DNA from: Glutamicibacter ardleyensis
Lineage (GTDB): Bacteria; Actinomycetota; Actinomycetes; Actinomycetales; Micrococcaceae
Reading direction: 5' to 3'
NCBI RefSeq assembly: GCF_014644555.1
Contig: NZ_BMKX01000004.1
Location: forward strand, 124,001-188,000
Length of the DNA stretch: 64,000 nucleotides
The notes under the pieces are model-generated. The model was not told where the DNA came from and did no database searches. It saw only the letters and a list, made by a program, of their open reading frames with translations. The position numbers were made by a program, and so were the translations under genes. Below, in pieces: positions 42,407 to 51,531 of the stretch (its first letter is position 1; every line of letters starts with the position of its first letter).

Positions 42407-43099
42407 CTACGCGGGGCCCGTCGAACTGAGATGCTCGCACACTGCCTGCTTGAGCCGCTGATCATTGAGCAAACGGAAGTGGCCCATGGTTTCGAGTTTG
42501 ATATTAGTGGCGCCTGCGAGCTCGCTACCGCCGGGAATATGCGGATCGAAGCGGCTGAAGATGGAAATGATCCGCGCATTCACGCTCAAGTTAGCCGCCA
42601 GTTTCAGTACCCCGGTGTCATTGGGGGATAGTGCCCGCAAGCTGCGAATCGGCGCGTACCGGGCATAACTTGATCCAGAAAATGGGGTGCTAATCGCGAT
42701 CATCCGGTTGATCCGGTACCCCTGGGTGGAGGCCGCCATCAAGTGTTTGCCAATGAGACCGCCTTTGCTGTGCGCCACGAGCACCACCTCCTGCAGGTCC
42801 GCCTTCGCCAGATACTGAGCGACGACTTCGGACATCGCCGGTACCGTACCTCGGTTGTAGCCCAGGGCCGGAACCACATGCACTCGATGTCCTGCCTGAT
42901 GCAAATCCCGGGCCAGCGGAAGCATGAACTGCCAGCTTTCCCAGATACCCGGAACAAGAACAATCTGCTCAACCTGCGCATCGCTACTCGTGGGCAACTG
43001 CTTTGCAAGCTTCGAAGGCAGCAGCGCACGCAACTGCCAAGCGCCGGCATATAAGTAGTCAAGCAGCCACGCGAAAGCCTGCTCGCCGCGCTGCAGCAT
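42407..43099 (-). CDS. Lipase-like alpha/beta hydrolase
   Basis: A 230-residue alpha/beta hydrolase. The oxyanion region is IVLVPGIWESWQF, the nucleophile is in LVAHSKGGLIGKHL (S111), and the histidine lies in ETMGHFRLLND near the C-terminus. Similar to small triacylglycerol-lipase-like proteins of actinobacteria; no signal peptide, so probably cytoplasmic and acting on small esters. ATG 43099 has AAGG eight bases upstream. A decayed copy lies at 40442. Confidence 0.85.
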   Translation of the reverse strand: MLQRGEQAFAWLLDYLYAGAWQLRALLPSKLAKQLPTSSDAQVEQIVLVPGIWESWQFMLPLARDLHQAGHRVHVVPALGYNRGTVPAMSEVVAQYLAKADLQEVVLVAHSKGGLIGKHLMAASTQGYRINRMIAISTPFSGSSYARYAPIRSLRALSPNDTGVLKLAANLSVNARIISIFSRFDPHIPGGSELAGATNIKLETMGHFRLLNDQRLKQAVCEHLSSTGPA

Positions 43100-43428
43100 G
43101 CTTTTCACCTTCTACTCCTACCGTGGTTGTCGGGGCGGAATCACTGTGAGCTGGCAACCGATGCCGATTGAGTCTCATACCAAACAAGCCTTGCGAGCAC
43201 ATCTGGCAATTTTATTGTGGCACGCACAACGCCGGGGGCTGAGAGGCATGCCGGTATTCCCAGTTTGCTTTGGAAACGAGAACCAAAGCACAGTGATCTT
43301 CGAAGAAAATCCAGGTGTTGGTGTGGGAGCGGTTAGTCGCTGGCCCGATTGTTGATATTCTTATAAGTCGAGTCCTGTGCGGTTTTTTGATACGCACCAT
43401 ACGACCTATCGAAAGAAGTGCCCGGCAC
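43100..43428. other. Upstream region of ffh and of the lipase-like gene
   Basis: Divergent spacer without a gene. TATAAG near 43362 (within TTGATATTCTTATAAG) is a reasonable -10 for ffh, which would give a leader of about 60 bases. Confidence 0.4.
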
Positions 43429-44994
43429 GTGTTTAATTCACTTTCCGATCGCCTGACAGCTACCTTCAAGAACCTGCGTGGCAAGGGTCGCCTCACCGAG
43501 GCAGACATTGACGGTACAGCCCGCGAAATTCGTCGCGCCCTGCTGGATGCCGACGTCGCAGTACCGGTGGTTCGCGCCTTCGTAGCCCAGGTGAAAGAAC
43601 GCGCACTGGGCCTTGAAGTATCCGAGTCGCTGAACCCGGGCCAGCAGGTAGTCAAGATCGTCAACGAGGAACTCGTTGGCATCCTCGGTGGGGAAACCCG
43701 CCGACTAAACCTGGCAAAGAACCCTCCGACGGTAATCATGCTCGCCGGCCTGCAGGGTGCTGGTAAGACCACTCTTGCCGGTAAGCTCGCAAAGCACCTG
43801 AAGGCCGAGGGTCACACCCCTTTGCTGGTGGCCTGTGACCTGCAGCGCCCCAACGCGGTTAAGCAGCTACAGATCAACGGTGAACGCGCTGGCGTTCCCG
43901 TCTACGCACCGCACCCGGGTGTCTCTTCAGAATTTGATACCGCCACCGGTGACCCGGTATCCGTAGCCCGTGACGGTATCGCCGAAGCCAAAGCAAAGCT
44001 CCATGACATTGTCATCGTGGATACCGCCGGTCGACTCGGTGTAGACACCGAGATGATGAATCAGGCTGCGAACATTCGCGCCGCCATCAACCCAGATGAA
44101 GTCCTCTTTGTTATTGATGCAATGATCGGTCAGGACGCGGTTAATACCGCGCTGGCCTTCCAAGAGGGCGTCAACTTCACCGGTGTAGTCCTGTCCAAGC
44201 TTGATGGTGATGCACGTGGTGGCGCCGCCCTGTCGGTAGCCTCGATCACCGGCAAACCGGTGATGTTCGCCTCCACCGGTGAGAACTTAGACGACTTCGA
44301 GATCTTCCACCCGGACCGTATGGCTTCACGCATCCTGGACATGGGCGACGTGATGACGCTCATCGAACAGGCTGAGAAGAACTGGGACAAGGGCGAAGCC
44401 GAGCGGATGGCGAAGAAGTTCGCTGACCAGGAAGACTTCACCCTGGACGACTTCCTCGCCCAGATGGCCCAGATCAAGAAGATGGGCTCCATGAAGAAGC
44501 TGCTGGGCATGATGCCCGGTTCGCAGATCTCCCGTCAGCAGCTAGAACAGTTTGACGAACGTCAGATTGACCGGGTTGAGGCCATCGTTCGCTCGATGAC
44601 CCAGCACGAGCGTGTGGCACCAAAGATCATCAACGGTTCGCGCCGTGCGCGTATTGCCAAGGGTTCCGGTGTTGCGGTTTCCGAGGTCAACCAGATGCTC
44701 GAACGCTTCACCGAAGCGCAGAAGATGATGAAGAAGATGGCCGCCGGCGGCGGCATGCCAGGTATGCCAGGTTCCGGCAAGGGTGCCGCTCGTAAGGCGA
44801 AAGCCAAGGGCAAGGGCAAGAAGCAGCAGCAGAAGTTCGGTAACCCAGCTAAGGCCGCACAGGCCGAGCTTGAGGCGAAGAACAAGAAAACTACCTCACC
44901 AGCCGGAGCCGCTTTTGGTCAGGGCGCGCAGGAGGACTTTGATCCTTCGAGCTTGAACCTGCCAGCAGGTTTTGAGAAGTACCTGGGTAAGTAG
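43429..44994 (+). CDS. ffh: Signal recognition particle protein Ffh
   Basis: A 521-residue SRP54. The N-domain starts FNSLSDRLTATFKNLRGKGRL; the G-domain has GLQGAGKTT (107-115), the DTAGRLGVD loop and TKLD-type VLSKLDGDARGG; the methionine-rich M-domain includes SMKKLLGMMPG and the SRRARIAKGSG RNA-binding signature. A basic and glutamine-rich tail (KAKAKGKGKKQQQK) is longer than in most bacteria but usual in this family. GTG 43429 is the family start. It binds 4.5S RNA and FtsY to target membrane proteins. Codon use is more biased than in the preceding accessory genes. Confidence 0.98.
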   Translation: MFNSLSDRLTATFKNLRGKGRLTEADIDGTAREIRRALLDADVAVPVVRAFVAQVKERALGLEVSESLNPGQQVVKIVNEELVGILGGETRRLNLAKNPPTVIMLAGLQGAGKTTLAGKLAKHLKAEGHTPLLVACDLQRPNAVKQLQINGERAGVPVYAPHPGVSSEFDTATGDPVSVARDGIAEAKAKLHDIVIVDTAGRLGVDTEMMNQAANIRAAINPDEVLFVIDAMIGQDAVNTALAFQEGVNFTGVVLSKLDGDARGGAALSVASITGKPVMFASTGENLDDFEIFHPDRMASRILDMGDVMTLIEQAEKNWDKGEAERMAKKFADQEDFTLDDFLAQMAQIKKMGSMKKLLGMMPGSQISRQQLEQFDERQIDRVEAIVRSMTQHERVAPKIINGSRRARIAKGSGVAVSEVNQMLERFTEAQKMMKKMAAGGGMPGMPGSGKGAARKAKAKGKGKKQQQKFGNPAKAAQAELEAKNKKTTSPAGAAFGQGAQEDFDPSSLNLPAGFEKYLGK

Positions 44995-45021
44995 AAAACT
45001 TACGGCCACAACAGTGACCGC

Positions 45022-45065
45022 AAACCGCGCCTTGAGAGCTGGAAACAGTTCTTAAGGCGCGGTTT
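45022..45065 (+). terminator. Terminator after ffh
   Basis: AAACCGCGCCTT pairs with AAGGCGCGGTTT, with an inner AGA/TCT extension, followed by a T run: a classical intrinsic terminator 28 bases after the stop. Confidence 0.93.
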
Positions 45066-45336
45066 TTGCTTTCTACCCAAAGACCATCACCGGTTATTTG
45101 ACCCAGGTTTTGCGGCCCAGTTCAGAAAGCTTTGCGCAGGAACCTCGTTGAAAACTAGGAATGGAGACGGCTATGCAACATCGCAGGGTCTCGTCTGCCC
45201 GGGTCGCGATTTTCAGGCAGGTTTCTGTGGGTCCAGAGCAGGGATTGATGACAAAAGACAGCCGACGAACAGGACACGGATAGTGTTGCTTTCACGTGGC
45301 TGGACTGACGCGAGCTGATGGTCTAGCGTCTGAATC

Positions 45337-46140
45337 ATGTCCAAGGCTGAGACCACTGCAAAAAAACAGAATCCACTACTGGTGCTGGGAAAAATCAGTG
45401 CCATACTGGATTCATTTTCACTGAGACAGCCAGTGATGACCCTGTCCGATATTCGGCAGTCCACCCAGCTACCGGTCTCAACCGTGCAACGCCTTGTGGC
45501 GAACCTTGTTGAACAGGGTTTTCTGGATCGTGACGGTGACGGGTACCGAATCGGCATGAAAATGGCCTACTGGGCCGCGCCGGCCACACGAGGTAAAGAA
45601 GTACTCGATGTCATCAGTCCATCGCTGCCAGAACTTCGCGATTTCACTGGCGAAACTACCTGCTTATTCCGTGCCGAACAGCAGTACCGGGTGTGCGTGG
45701 GGATTGCTGAAACTCGTCATGCGCTGAGGCGCGAAATGCATTTAGGTGCATTGGCGCCATTACATGCCGGATCGGCTGGGCGAGTGCTCTTGGCTTGGAA
45801 ACCCGGACTGATGCAGAGCTTGGTTGCTTCATCCTTGGAATCCCTCACTGAATCCACGATTACCGGAATGGCAGAACTCAAGTCAGCCGTGGATCAAACG
45901 CGTGCTGATGGATTTGCCATCACCACGGGGGAGCGTGAAAGCGGCGCGTCAGGGCTTTCTGCGCCCGTGTTTGACTCGGCGGCCGGGCTAGTTGCGGCGG
46001 TGACAATCAGCGGACCTACATTACGTATGACACGCCAGGTATGTGAAAGCTGGATTGAGCCGCTACTGGAAACCGCGGAACGGATGACGCGGCTGATCGG
46101 CGGGCGTTTTCCGGGAGAAACCCACAGACCGGCCGCGTAA
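45337..46140 (+). CDS. IclR-family transcriptional regulator
   Basis: A 267-residue regulator. Residues 14-75 are the winged helix (LVLGKISAILDSFSL, then TLSDIRQSTQLPVSTVQRLVANL), and residues 90-255 the IclR effector domain (LRDFTGETTCLFRAEQQYRVCV, APLHAGSAGRVLLAW, and SGASGLSAPVFDSAAGLVAAVTISGP). Such regulators usually control nearby catabolic genes in response to an aromatic or organic acid. The convergent operon 46297-49924 is the obvious candidate target; a palindrome at 49977 may be its site. No clear ribosome site. Confidence 0.92.
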   Translation: MSKAETTAKKQNPLLVLGKISAILDSFSLRQPVMTLSDIRQSTQLPVSTVQRLVANLVEQGFLDRDGDGYRIGMKMAYWAAPATRGKEVLDVISPSLPELRDFTGETTCLFRAEQQYRVCVGIAETRHALRREMHLGALAPLHAGSAGRVLLAWKPGLMQSLVASSLESLTESTITGMAELKSAVDQTRADGFAITTGERESGASGLSAPVFDSAAGLVAAVTISGPTLRMTRQVCESWIEPLLETAERMTRLIGGRFPGETHRPAA

Positions 46141-46296
46141 CTCTAGCCATGGAGAAGCTAACTGCTGCCCACCGCGTACTCGGTGATTGCACTGATGCTA
46201 GCTAAGTTGCCACTGGTGCGGCACTATCTTAACTAGTTTTCTGCCGAATCGCCTTCCCGAAAGGCATCACTACCGAGCTCAGAGGTTTGGCGCGCA

Positions 46297-47241
46297 TTAC
46301 GAGATCGTTTCGGAGGGGATAACCCATTCGAAAGCTTCTGCCTTAGAGCGAGCGCCCTGGGCAGACTTCGAACGGTTCGGTTCACCCAGCTCACCGAGCA
46401 AGGATGCGGACAGCTCAACAAGACCGGCAAAGTTCGTCGGTGTTAGCCAACTAGGCTGAGTCGCAAAAAGGATATCTTCGCTGGAGGTATTGCCGCTGGC
46501 GCCGGGGGCAAACGGGCATCCACCTAGACCGCCGAGGGCACCATCCACCAAGGTGGCTCCGGCCGAGATAGCCGCCAAGGTATTGGCAACCCCTAAGCCC
46601 CACGTATCGTGGCCATGAAAGACGATGCGTCGTGTTGGAGAAGTTTCGCGTACTTGCGAAATGAGTGAGGAAACCTGTGCCGGTACGGCCTGGCCCAGTG
46701 TGTCGCAGATGACGATGTCGCAGGTGCCTTCGGCACGTGGATCATTGGCAATTTCTAAAACGCGCTCCGGCGAAACTTGGCCCTCAAAAGGGCATGTAAA
46801 AGACGTGGCGAGACACAGCTGGATCCTGCCGCCGGCTTCTTGCGCATAGCGAATAGCTTCGGGGAGGGCATCCAAGCTGGCTTCGGTACTGCGCCCAATG
46901 TTCGCCTGGTTATGCGCTTCGGATACCGAGAGGCAATATTGGAAATTTCGGATCCCAGCCTTGACAGCCTTGGCGACATGCCCCGGAGTCGCGACCCAGA
47001 TCCAGCAGCGTTCCAGCTCTTCTGGAGTCAGCCCCTGAGCAACTTCAAGGGTGTTTGCCATCGTCGGGACCAAATCAGCACGTGCCATAGAACCAAGTTC
47101 GATTTCCTCGACGCCGAGTCGAATCAATTCTCGTACGGTGCGGATTTTAGTTTCGGTGGAAAGCATTTTTCCTGTGAGCTGCAATCCATCACGCAAGGTG
47201 ACGTCACGCAGGGCGGCAACAGGGGTAAATGAGTAGCTCAT
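46297..47241 (-). CDS. Hydroxymethylglutaryl-CoA lyase-like enzyme
   Basis: A 314-residue TIM-barrel lyase: the metal-site motif RDVTLRDGLQ (12-21), the HGHDTWGLGVANTLA region with two metal-binding histidines, and the catalytic-cysteine loop GLGGCPFAPGASGN. It cleaves a 3-hydroxy-acyl-CoA such as HMG-CoA into acetyl-CoA (or pyruvate) and a keto compound. Start overlaps the CoA-transferase gene by four bases. With the CoA-transferase and GntP permease it implies uptake, CoA activation and cleavage of a hydroxy-dicarboxylic acid; 3-hydroxy-3-methylglutarate or citramalate are candidates. Confidence 0.9.
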   Translation of the reverse strand: MSYSFTPVAALRDVTLRDGLQLTGKMLSTETKIRTVRELIRLGVEEIELGSMARADLVPTMANTLEVAQGLTPEELERCWIWVATPGHVAKAVKAGIRNFQYCLSVSEAHNQANIGRSTEASLDALPEAIRYAQEAGGRIQLCLATSFTCPFEGQVSPERVLEIANDPRAEGTCDIVICDTLGQAVPAQVSSLISQVRETSPTRRIVFHGHDTWGLGVANTLAAISAGATLVDGALGGLGGCPFAPGASGNTSSEDILFATQPSWLTPTNFAGLVELSASLLGELGEPNRSKSAQGARSKAEAFEWVIPSETIS

Positions 47242-48482
47242 GAGACCGTCCTTTCGGATGCAGTGGCCGCATCGATTTCAGATTTATCCATCCCCAGCAA
47301 TTGGCCGAGAACCTCTTCGGTGTGTTCGCCAAGATCAGGGCCCAGAGACCTGATGGGCAGTGAGGCACCTCCGATGACCGGAACGATTCCAGGGAATCCG
47401 ACGTTCTCCAGTATTTCCTCGCCGGTGGACACATCAAATTTCTGAATCATGTTGCGGGCCGTGTATTGCGGCTCGGCGGCGATATCTTCAGCGGTATATA
47501 TCGGACCCGCAGGAACCCCTGCAGCATCAAGAATTTCCAAAGCATCGGCTGAAGTATGGTTGGCGCTCCACGCTCCGATAGCTGTGTCCAGCATTTCGCG
47601 GGCTTCCCAACGTTGGGAATTGCTCTGCAGGTTCGGATCGATACCCAGCTCTGGGCGACCAATAGCCTCCATATAGCGTCGGTAGATGGCGTCGCCATTG
47701 CCGGCCACAACAATGCTGGTGCCATCCGCGCAGACGTACGCGTTAGACGGAGCAATGCCTTCCATACGTCCACCGGTGCGGGTCCGTGATTCCCCGTAGG
47801 CACTTTGGTCAGGTACCAATGACTCCATCATGGAAAACATTGCCTCGTGAAGTGCGACATCAATAATTCTATGATCCAGTGCCAGCGTTGCTTGATCTCC
47901 GCGTGTAATTTCCCGTTGATAAAGCGCCACCACAGCGCCGAAGGCAGCGTACAAACCGGCAATTGAATCTCCGATAGATACGCCTACCCTCACGGGTGCG
48001 CGGTCGGGGTCTCCCACTAGATTACGGAATCCACTGAATGCTTCGGCGACGGCTGCAAACCCTGGTCGTTGAGACATTGGCCCGGTCTGGCCGAATGCCG
48101 AAATTCGGGTAATAATCAGCTCAGGGTTGGCTGCGTTCAGTACTTCAGGCCCCAACCCCCACCTTTCGAGGGTTCCGGGTCGGAAGTTTTCCAGCAAGAT
48201 GTCGCACTCCTTGACCAGTGCGAGAATTGCGGCTCGGCCGGCTTCGCTACGCAGGTCTAGGACAACAGACTTTTTATTGCGGTTGATGGTTCGGTAGAGC
48301 ATGGAGACGCTACCCTTTTTTAGCCTCCAGTTGCGCAGTTCATCTCCGGTGCCGGGGCGCTCGATCTTGATGACTTCGGCACCAAAATCGGCCAACAGCC
48401 TTCCTGCGGTCGGTGCAGCAATGTAGTTTCCCAGTTCAAGGACCCGCACGCCACGAAGCGGAGCGATTTGTTCTTCTTCCAT
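47238..48482 (-). CDS. Class III (CaiB/BaiF) CoA-transferase
   Basis: A 414-residue family III CoA-transferase: GVRVLELGNYIAAPTAGRLLADFGAEVIKIE at the N-terminus is diagnostic, and the catalytic aspartate lies in VSIGDSIAGLYAAFG (about D172). It moves CoA between carboxylic acids by a ternary mechanism. The gene sits between the lyase (four-base overlap) and the permease (26-base gap), so it probably activates the acid imported by the permease. Confidence 0.92.
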   Translation of the reverse strand: MEEEQIAPLRGVRVLELGNYIAAPTAGRLLADFGAEVIKIERPGTGDELRNWRLKKGSVSMLYRTINRNKKSVVLDLRSEAGRAAILALVKECDILLENFRPGTLERWGLGPEVLNAANPELIITRISAFGQTGPMSQRPGFAAVAEAFSGFRNLVGDPDRAPVRVGVSIGDSIAGLYAAFGAVVALYQREITRGDQATLALDHRIIDVALHEAMFSMMESLVPDQSAYGESRTRTGGRMEGIAPSNAYVCADGTSIVVAGNGDAIYRRYMEAIGRPELGIDPNLQSNSQRWEAREMLDTAIGAWSANHTSADALEILDAAGVPAGPIYTAEDIAAEPQYTARNMIQKFDVSTGEEILENVGFPGIVPVIGGASLPIRSLGPDLGEHTEEVLGQLLGMDKSEIDAATASERTVS

Positions 48483-48508
48483 GATTTGTTCTTCCTTATG
48501 CTCTGGTA

Positions 48509-49924
48509 CTAGATAAAGATGTTGAGGATCATGACCATGCCCAGGGCCACGATGGACGCTACAGAGACTCCGACGCTGACCGTCTTCAGTGCCCCTCGCA
48601 CTGTCTGCCCGAACAGGGATTGCAATAACCAGAAGGTGTTTGAGGTGACATGGACCATGAACAATGCCCCGGAGCCGGCTGCCAGAGCGATCAGTACCGG
48701 GTCAATGCCCAGCGTTGGAGCAATGGGAGCAAGTAGGCCGGCCGCCGTGATCCCGGAGAGGGTTACGGAACCAACGGCGATGTGCAGCAAGGCAGCAATG
48801 CCCCAGACAACGACCAGCGGGGCGACGGTGCTGGCCGAGAAGAACCCGCCGAGAATGTTACCGAGCCCTGCAGTGGATACGGTGGCTGCTAGTGAACCGC
48901 CAACACCGGTCAGCAGCAGAATCTGCCCGCTTTCTTTGAATCCGCTGGCGATACCGCGATCTACGCCCTTCTGGCCTACGGCAGAACGTGCAACCAAGAT
49001 GGTCCCGATTAAACCGATGAGCAACGCGACGACGGGATTACCGATGAGCATGATCCAGCCTGCTTCGTAGCCCAGCATCTCGGACACGGCGCCACCTGCG
49101 ATCAGCACTAGCGAAGTCAGCAACGGGACAAAGAGGAGAAATAGTGGGGTTTCGCGTTGCTGCTGAGTCTGCACGTTAACGGCTGCCGGCGCGGTACCGT
49201 TTGAGCCGGTGCTAACTTCGTCGTCTTGCCCAGCGGCCTCTAACTTCCGGGCGCCGGTGCCGGTTTCCTCGCCGAGGACCAATTGCTCATCACTCTCGGC
49301 TTTCCAGAAGCCGCGGCTGAAGAAGAAGGACATGATGGCGACAGAGATCAGTACCGTAGGAACCACGACGAGAAACCCGAAAATCATCATCTTGCCAAAT
49401 GGCACGCCGAGCAGTCCGGCTAGCGCTACAGCACCGACGCCAGGGACCATGAGCACGATGCCAACTTCGCCGGCGATGGCCATAGCGGTCGCGATGCGAG
49501 CGGTACCGTGCTGCCCGATCTTGGGAGCAATCCGACGGGCCAGCGGAGCGGAGATGACCAACAGTACATCCAAGAAGATGGTTTGCAGCGCGGTACTCAC
49601 CGCAAGTGCCATCGTGTAAGGCAAGCGTTTGGGTCCGAAGGTCTTAAGTAGGTGTTCAACGAGTCGACTGATAGCCCCCGTCTCGTTGAGAATTGAACCC
49701 ATCAGCACGCCGAAAGCCACGAGCAGCCCAACTTCGACCATGATGTCGCCGAAACCTTGGGTAATGGTTTCAATGGTCTTGGTGACTCCCAAGCCGGTGG
49801 ATAGGCCCAGATAAATGGAGCCGATGATCAAGGCGATGACGGGGTTCACCTTAAATCTCACGATCAGCAGCACTGCTGCCAGTACTGCCACCGCCGTATT
49901 TATCAGTATCGCGGTATCAGACAT
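48509..49924 (-). CDS. GntP-family permease
   Basis: A 471-residue inner-membrane symporter with 12 or so hydrophobic helices. Typical GntP features are FKVNPVIALIIGSIYLGLSTG near the start, GEVGIVLMVPGVGAVALAG, and AVGSVTLSGITAAGLLAPIAP near the end. A charged cytoplasmic loop lies at about 215-255. GntP permeases take up gluconate or related hydroxy acids with protons. First gene of the operon, starting 53 bases from a palindromic site. Confidence 0.9.
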   Translation of the reverse strand: MSDTAILINTAVAVLAAVLLIVRFKVNPVIALIIGSIYLGLSTGLGVTKTIETITQGFGDIMVEVGLLVAFGVLMGSILNETGAISRLVEHLLKTFGPKRLPYTMALAVSTALQTIFLDVLLVISAPLARRIAPKIGQHGTARIATAMAIAGEVGIVLMVPGVGAVALAGLLGVPFGKMMIFGFLVVVPTVLISVAIMSFFFSRGFWKAESDEQLVLGEETGTGARKLEAAGQDDEVSTGSNGTAPAAVNVQTQQQRETPLFLLFVPLLTSLVLIAGGAVSEMLGYEAGWIMLIGNPVVALLIGLIGTILVARSAVGQKGVDRGIASGFKESGQILLLTGVGGSLAATVSTAGLGNILGGFFSASTVAPLVVVWGIAALLHIAVGSVTLSGITAAGLLAPIAPTLGIDPVLIALAAGSGALFMVHVTSNTFWLLQSLFGQTVRGALKTVSVGVSVASIVALGMVMILNIFI

Positions 49925-49976
49925 GCTTGATCCGTTCTTAGGGGAGTGCGAGAAGTAGTGACGACCGCCACATTCT

Positions 49977-49999
49977 AGTAACCCATCTTATGAGTTACT
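49977..49999. promoter_or_regulatory. 23-base imperfect palindrome before the permease operon
   Basis: AGTAAC-c-CAT and ATG-a-GTTACT flank a central CTT. Its place, 53 bases upstream of the permease start, suits an operator for the IclR regulator or another protein. Confidence 0.5.
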
Positions 50000-50176
50000 A
50001 CTCACAATGCAAACAACGTTTCAGTGGTGCTCGAATTCGTGACGGACCTTGAATTGCGGGCATCATGCACGGATGAACGCGACCGCTAAACTGCGTGAGG
50101 TGCGCGAAAGTGGCGTATTTTCGCAAGCAGCGGGCGGCGCCTCTGCGTTAGATCCTCGCCGGAGGGTAGGGGCCCG

Positions 50177-50923
50177 ATGGAATGTCGCGAACTCTTCTAG
50201 GGCTTGCCGCTGAGTGGTTCTTTTACGAAATCACCCACGCCGTATCGCGGAAACCCATTGGCTGTTGTTCAGGGAGCGAAAGGGTTGAGCGAGGGCGAAA
50301 TACAGCGCTTCGCAAAATGGACAAACCTGGCCGAAGCTACTTTTCTGCAACGGCCAACAGATCCTGCGGCCGATTACCGGGTACGGTTTTTCACCGCTTC
50401 TCAGGAGTTGCCGTTCGCAGGGCATCCCGCCCTGAGAACTGCCTTCGCGGCGCCACCTTTAGCCCGCTATGAATCGGTTGATGAGCCGTTGGTTCAGCAA
50501 ATTGCTCAGGCCATAGGCGCAGCCCGGGAGGGCATCATTGACAGCTCGTGGCTAGTCAACGGTCCACAGTGGATTGGCGTTAGATTATCTACCGCGCAAG
50601 AAGTGCTGGCATTAAACCCGGACACGGCTGATCTGGGGTCACTCGCGGTTGGAGTAGTCGGGCCGCATGAACCCGGACACGATGCGAACTTCGAGGTACG
50701 TGCCTTTAGCGGCGGGGACTCGGTATAGGGCCCGGTGACTGGGAGCCTGAATGCCGGGTGAGCGCGGTGGATGATTGATTCTCAGATTGCCGGTCAGCAT
50801 TACAGCGCCGCGCAAGGTACTGCTATCGGGTGCGAGGGCCGGGTGCATGTCGACGTTGAGGACGGAACCATCTGGGGTGGCGGGAACGTCATGAGCTGCG
50901 TTAACGGCGAAGTGCAGTTCTAG
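50177..50923 (+). pseudogene. phzF-family (isomerase-like) pseudogene with three in-frame stops
   Basis: One frame from ATG 50177 to TAG 50921 encodes a PhzF-family protein: PYRGNPLAVVQGAKGLSEGE, FAKWTNLAEATFL, YRVRFFTASQELPFAGHPALRTAF, then PVTGSLNAG and the C-terminal YSAAQGTAIGCEGRVHVDVED. It is broken by TAG at 50198, TAG at 50726 and TGA at 50759, all without frameshift. The readable frame is also somewhat shorter than the usual 280-300 residues, so part of the middle is probably deleted. The remaining long open part (50204-50728) would lack both ends, so the gene is most likely dead. Confidence 0.85.
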
Positions 50924-51106
50924 CTAGAACGGGCACTAGGTATGCAGATTAGGGCAGCGGCGTTCGGGGTCTGGGAAGTTCGGGTTACTATATTGCGCCA
51001 GTGGCCGAACTATGGAGAATTTTTCAGAGCTAGCCTAAGGTAGACCTTAAGGGGTACTCTCCCCACATTTGGAAGTGCTGAGCATTTCCGGCAAGGACGG
51101 CACATT

Positions 51107-51235
51107 ATGTCGAACAAGTCACCACGCAAAAGCGACGCGAAGAAACCTGGCAAGTCCATCAAGGAAAAGCGTGCAGAGAAGAAGCTTAAGCATGCAGAGA
51201 CCGTGACTGATCCGGTTCGCAAGTCAGCTAAGTAA
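51107..51235 (+). CDS. 42-residue lysine-rich protein
   Basis: ATG 51107 with AAGGA nine bases upstream opens a 42-residue frame beginning MSNKSPRKSDAKKPGKSIKE and ending in PVRKSAK. Nearly a third of residues are Lys or Arg. Very similar small basic proteins recur in Micrococcaceae in my knowledge, without a known function; nucleic-acid binding is plausible. A terminator follows. Confidence 0.7.
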   Translation: MSNKSPRKSDAKKPGKSIKEKRAEKKLKHAETVTDPVRKSAK

Positions 51236-51281
51236 AAACTATCTACATTAGTCAACACCCTCACCGGTAGTTGATGCCGAT

Positions 51282-51322
51282 CGAGCCCCTGTCCGCAGCG
51301 TTAGACGCCGGATGGGGGCTCG
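51282..51322 (+). terminator. Terminator after the small basic gene
   Basis: CGAGCCCC and GGGGCTCG enclose a loop with further partial pairing (GTCCG/CGGAT-like). Confidence 0.65.
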
Positions 51323-51531
51323 GTCGCGTTTAAGGGACGAGTATTTAGTACGGCACCACGCATCTCTGAGGTAATGTGCAGATCCCGCTACTTTTCGGCA
51401 ACGCGGCCTCCTCCTTTATGCCTACAAAGCTCCGGTTGTTGCCTCCTGTTAGTGAGCACTGAGGGCGATTCCTTGTCTGCCTGAAAATCATAGGATGGGA
51501 GCAGTAGATAAATTCCTAGCGAAAGCGGACT

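Noticed and set aside
42407-43099. Idea that the intact lipase is also part of a toxin-antitoxin system
   Set aside because: It has a normal hydrolase triad and its own start; the adjacency is explained by the duplicated copies.
50182-50472. 96-codon frame overlapping the phzF remnant
   Set aside because: The PhzF motifs are in another frame (50177-50923); this one has none.
51036-51049. Possible IdeR/DtxR iron box (TAAGG-TAGA-CCTTA) before the 42-residue gene
   Set aside because: The arms are too short and the spacing does not fit the 19-base consensus; no iron gene follows.
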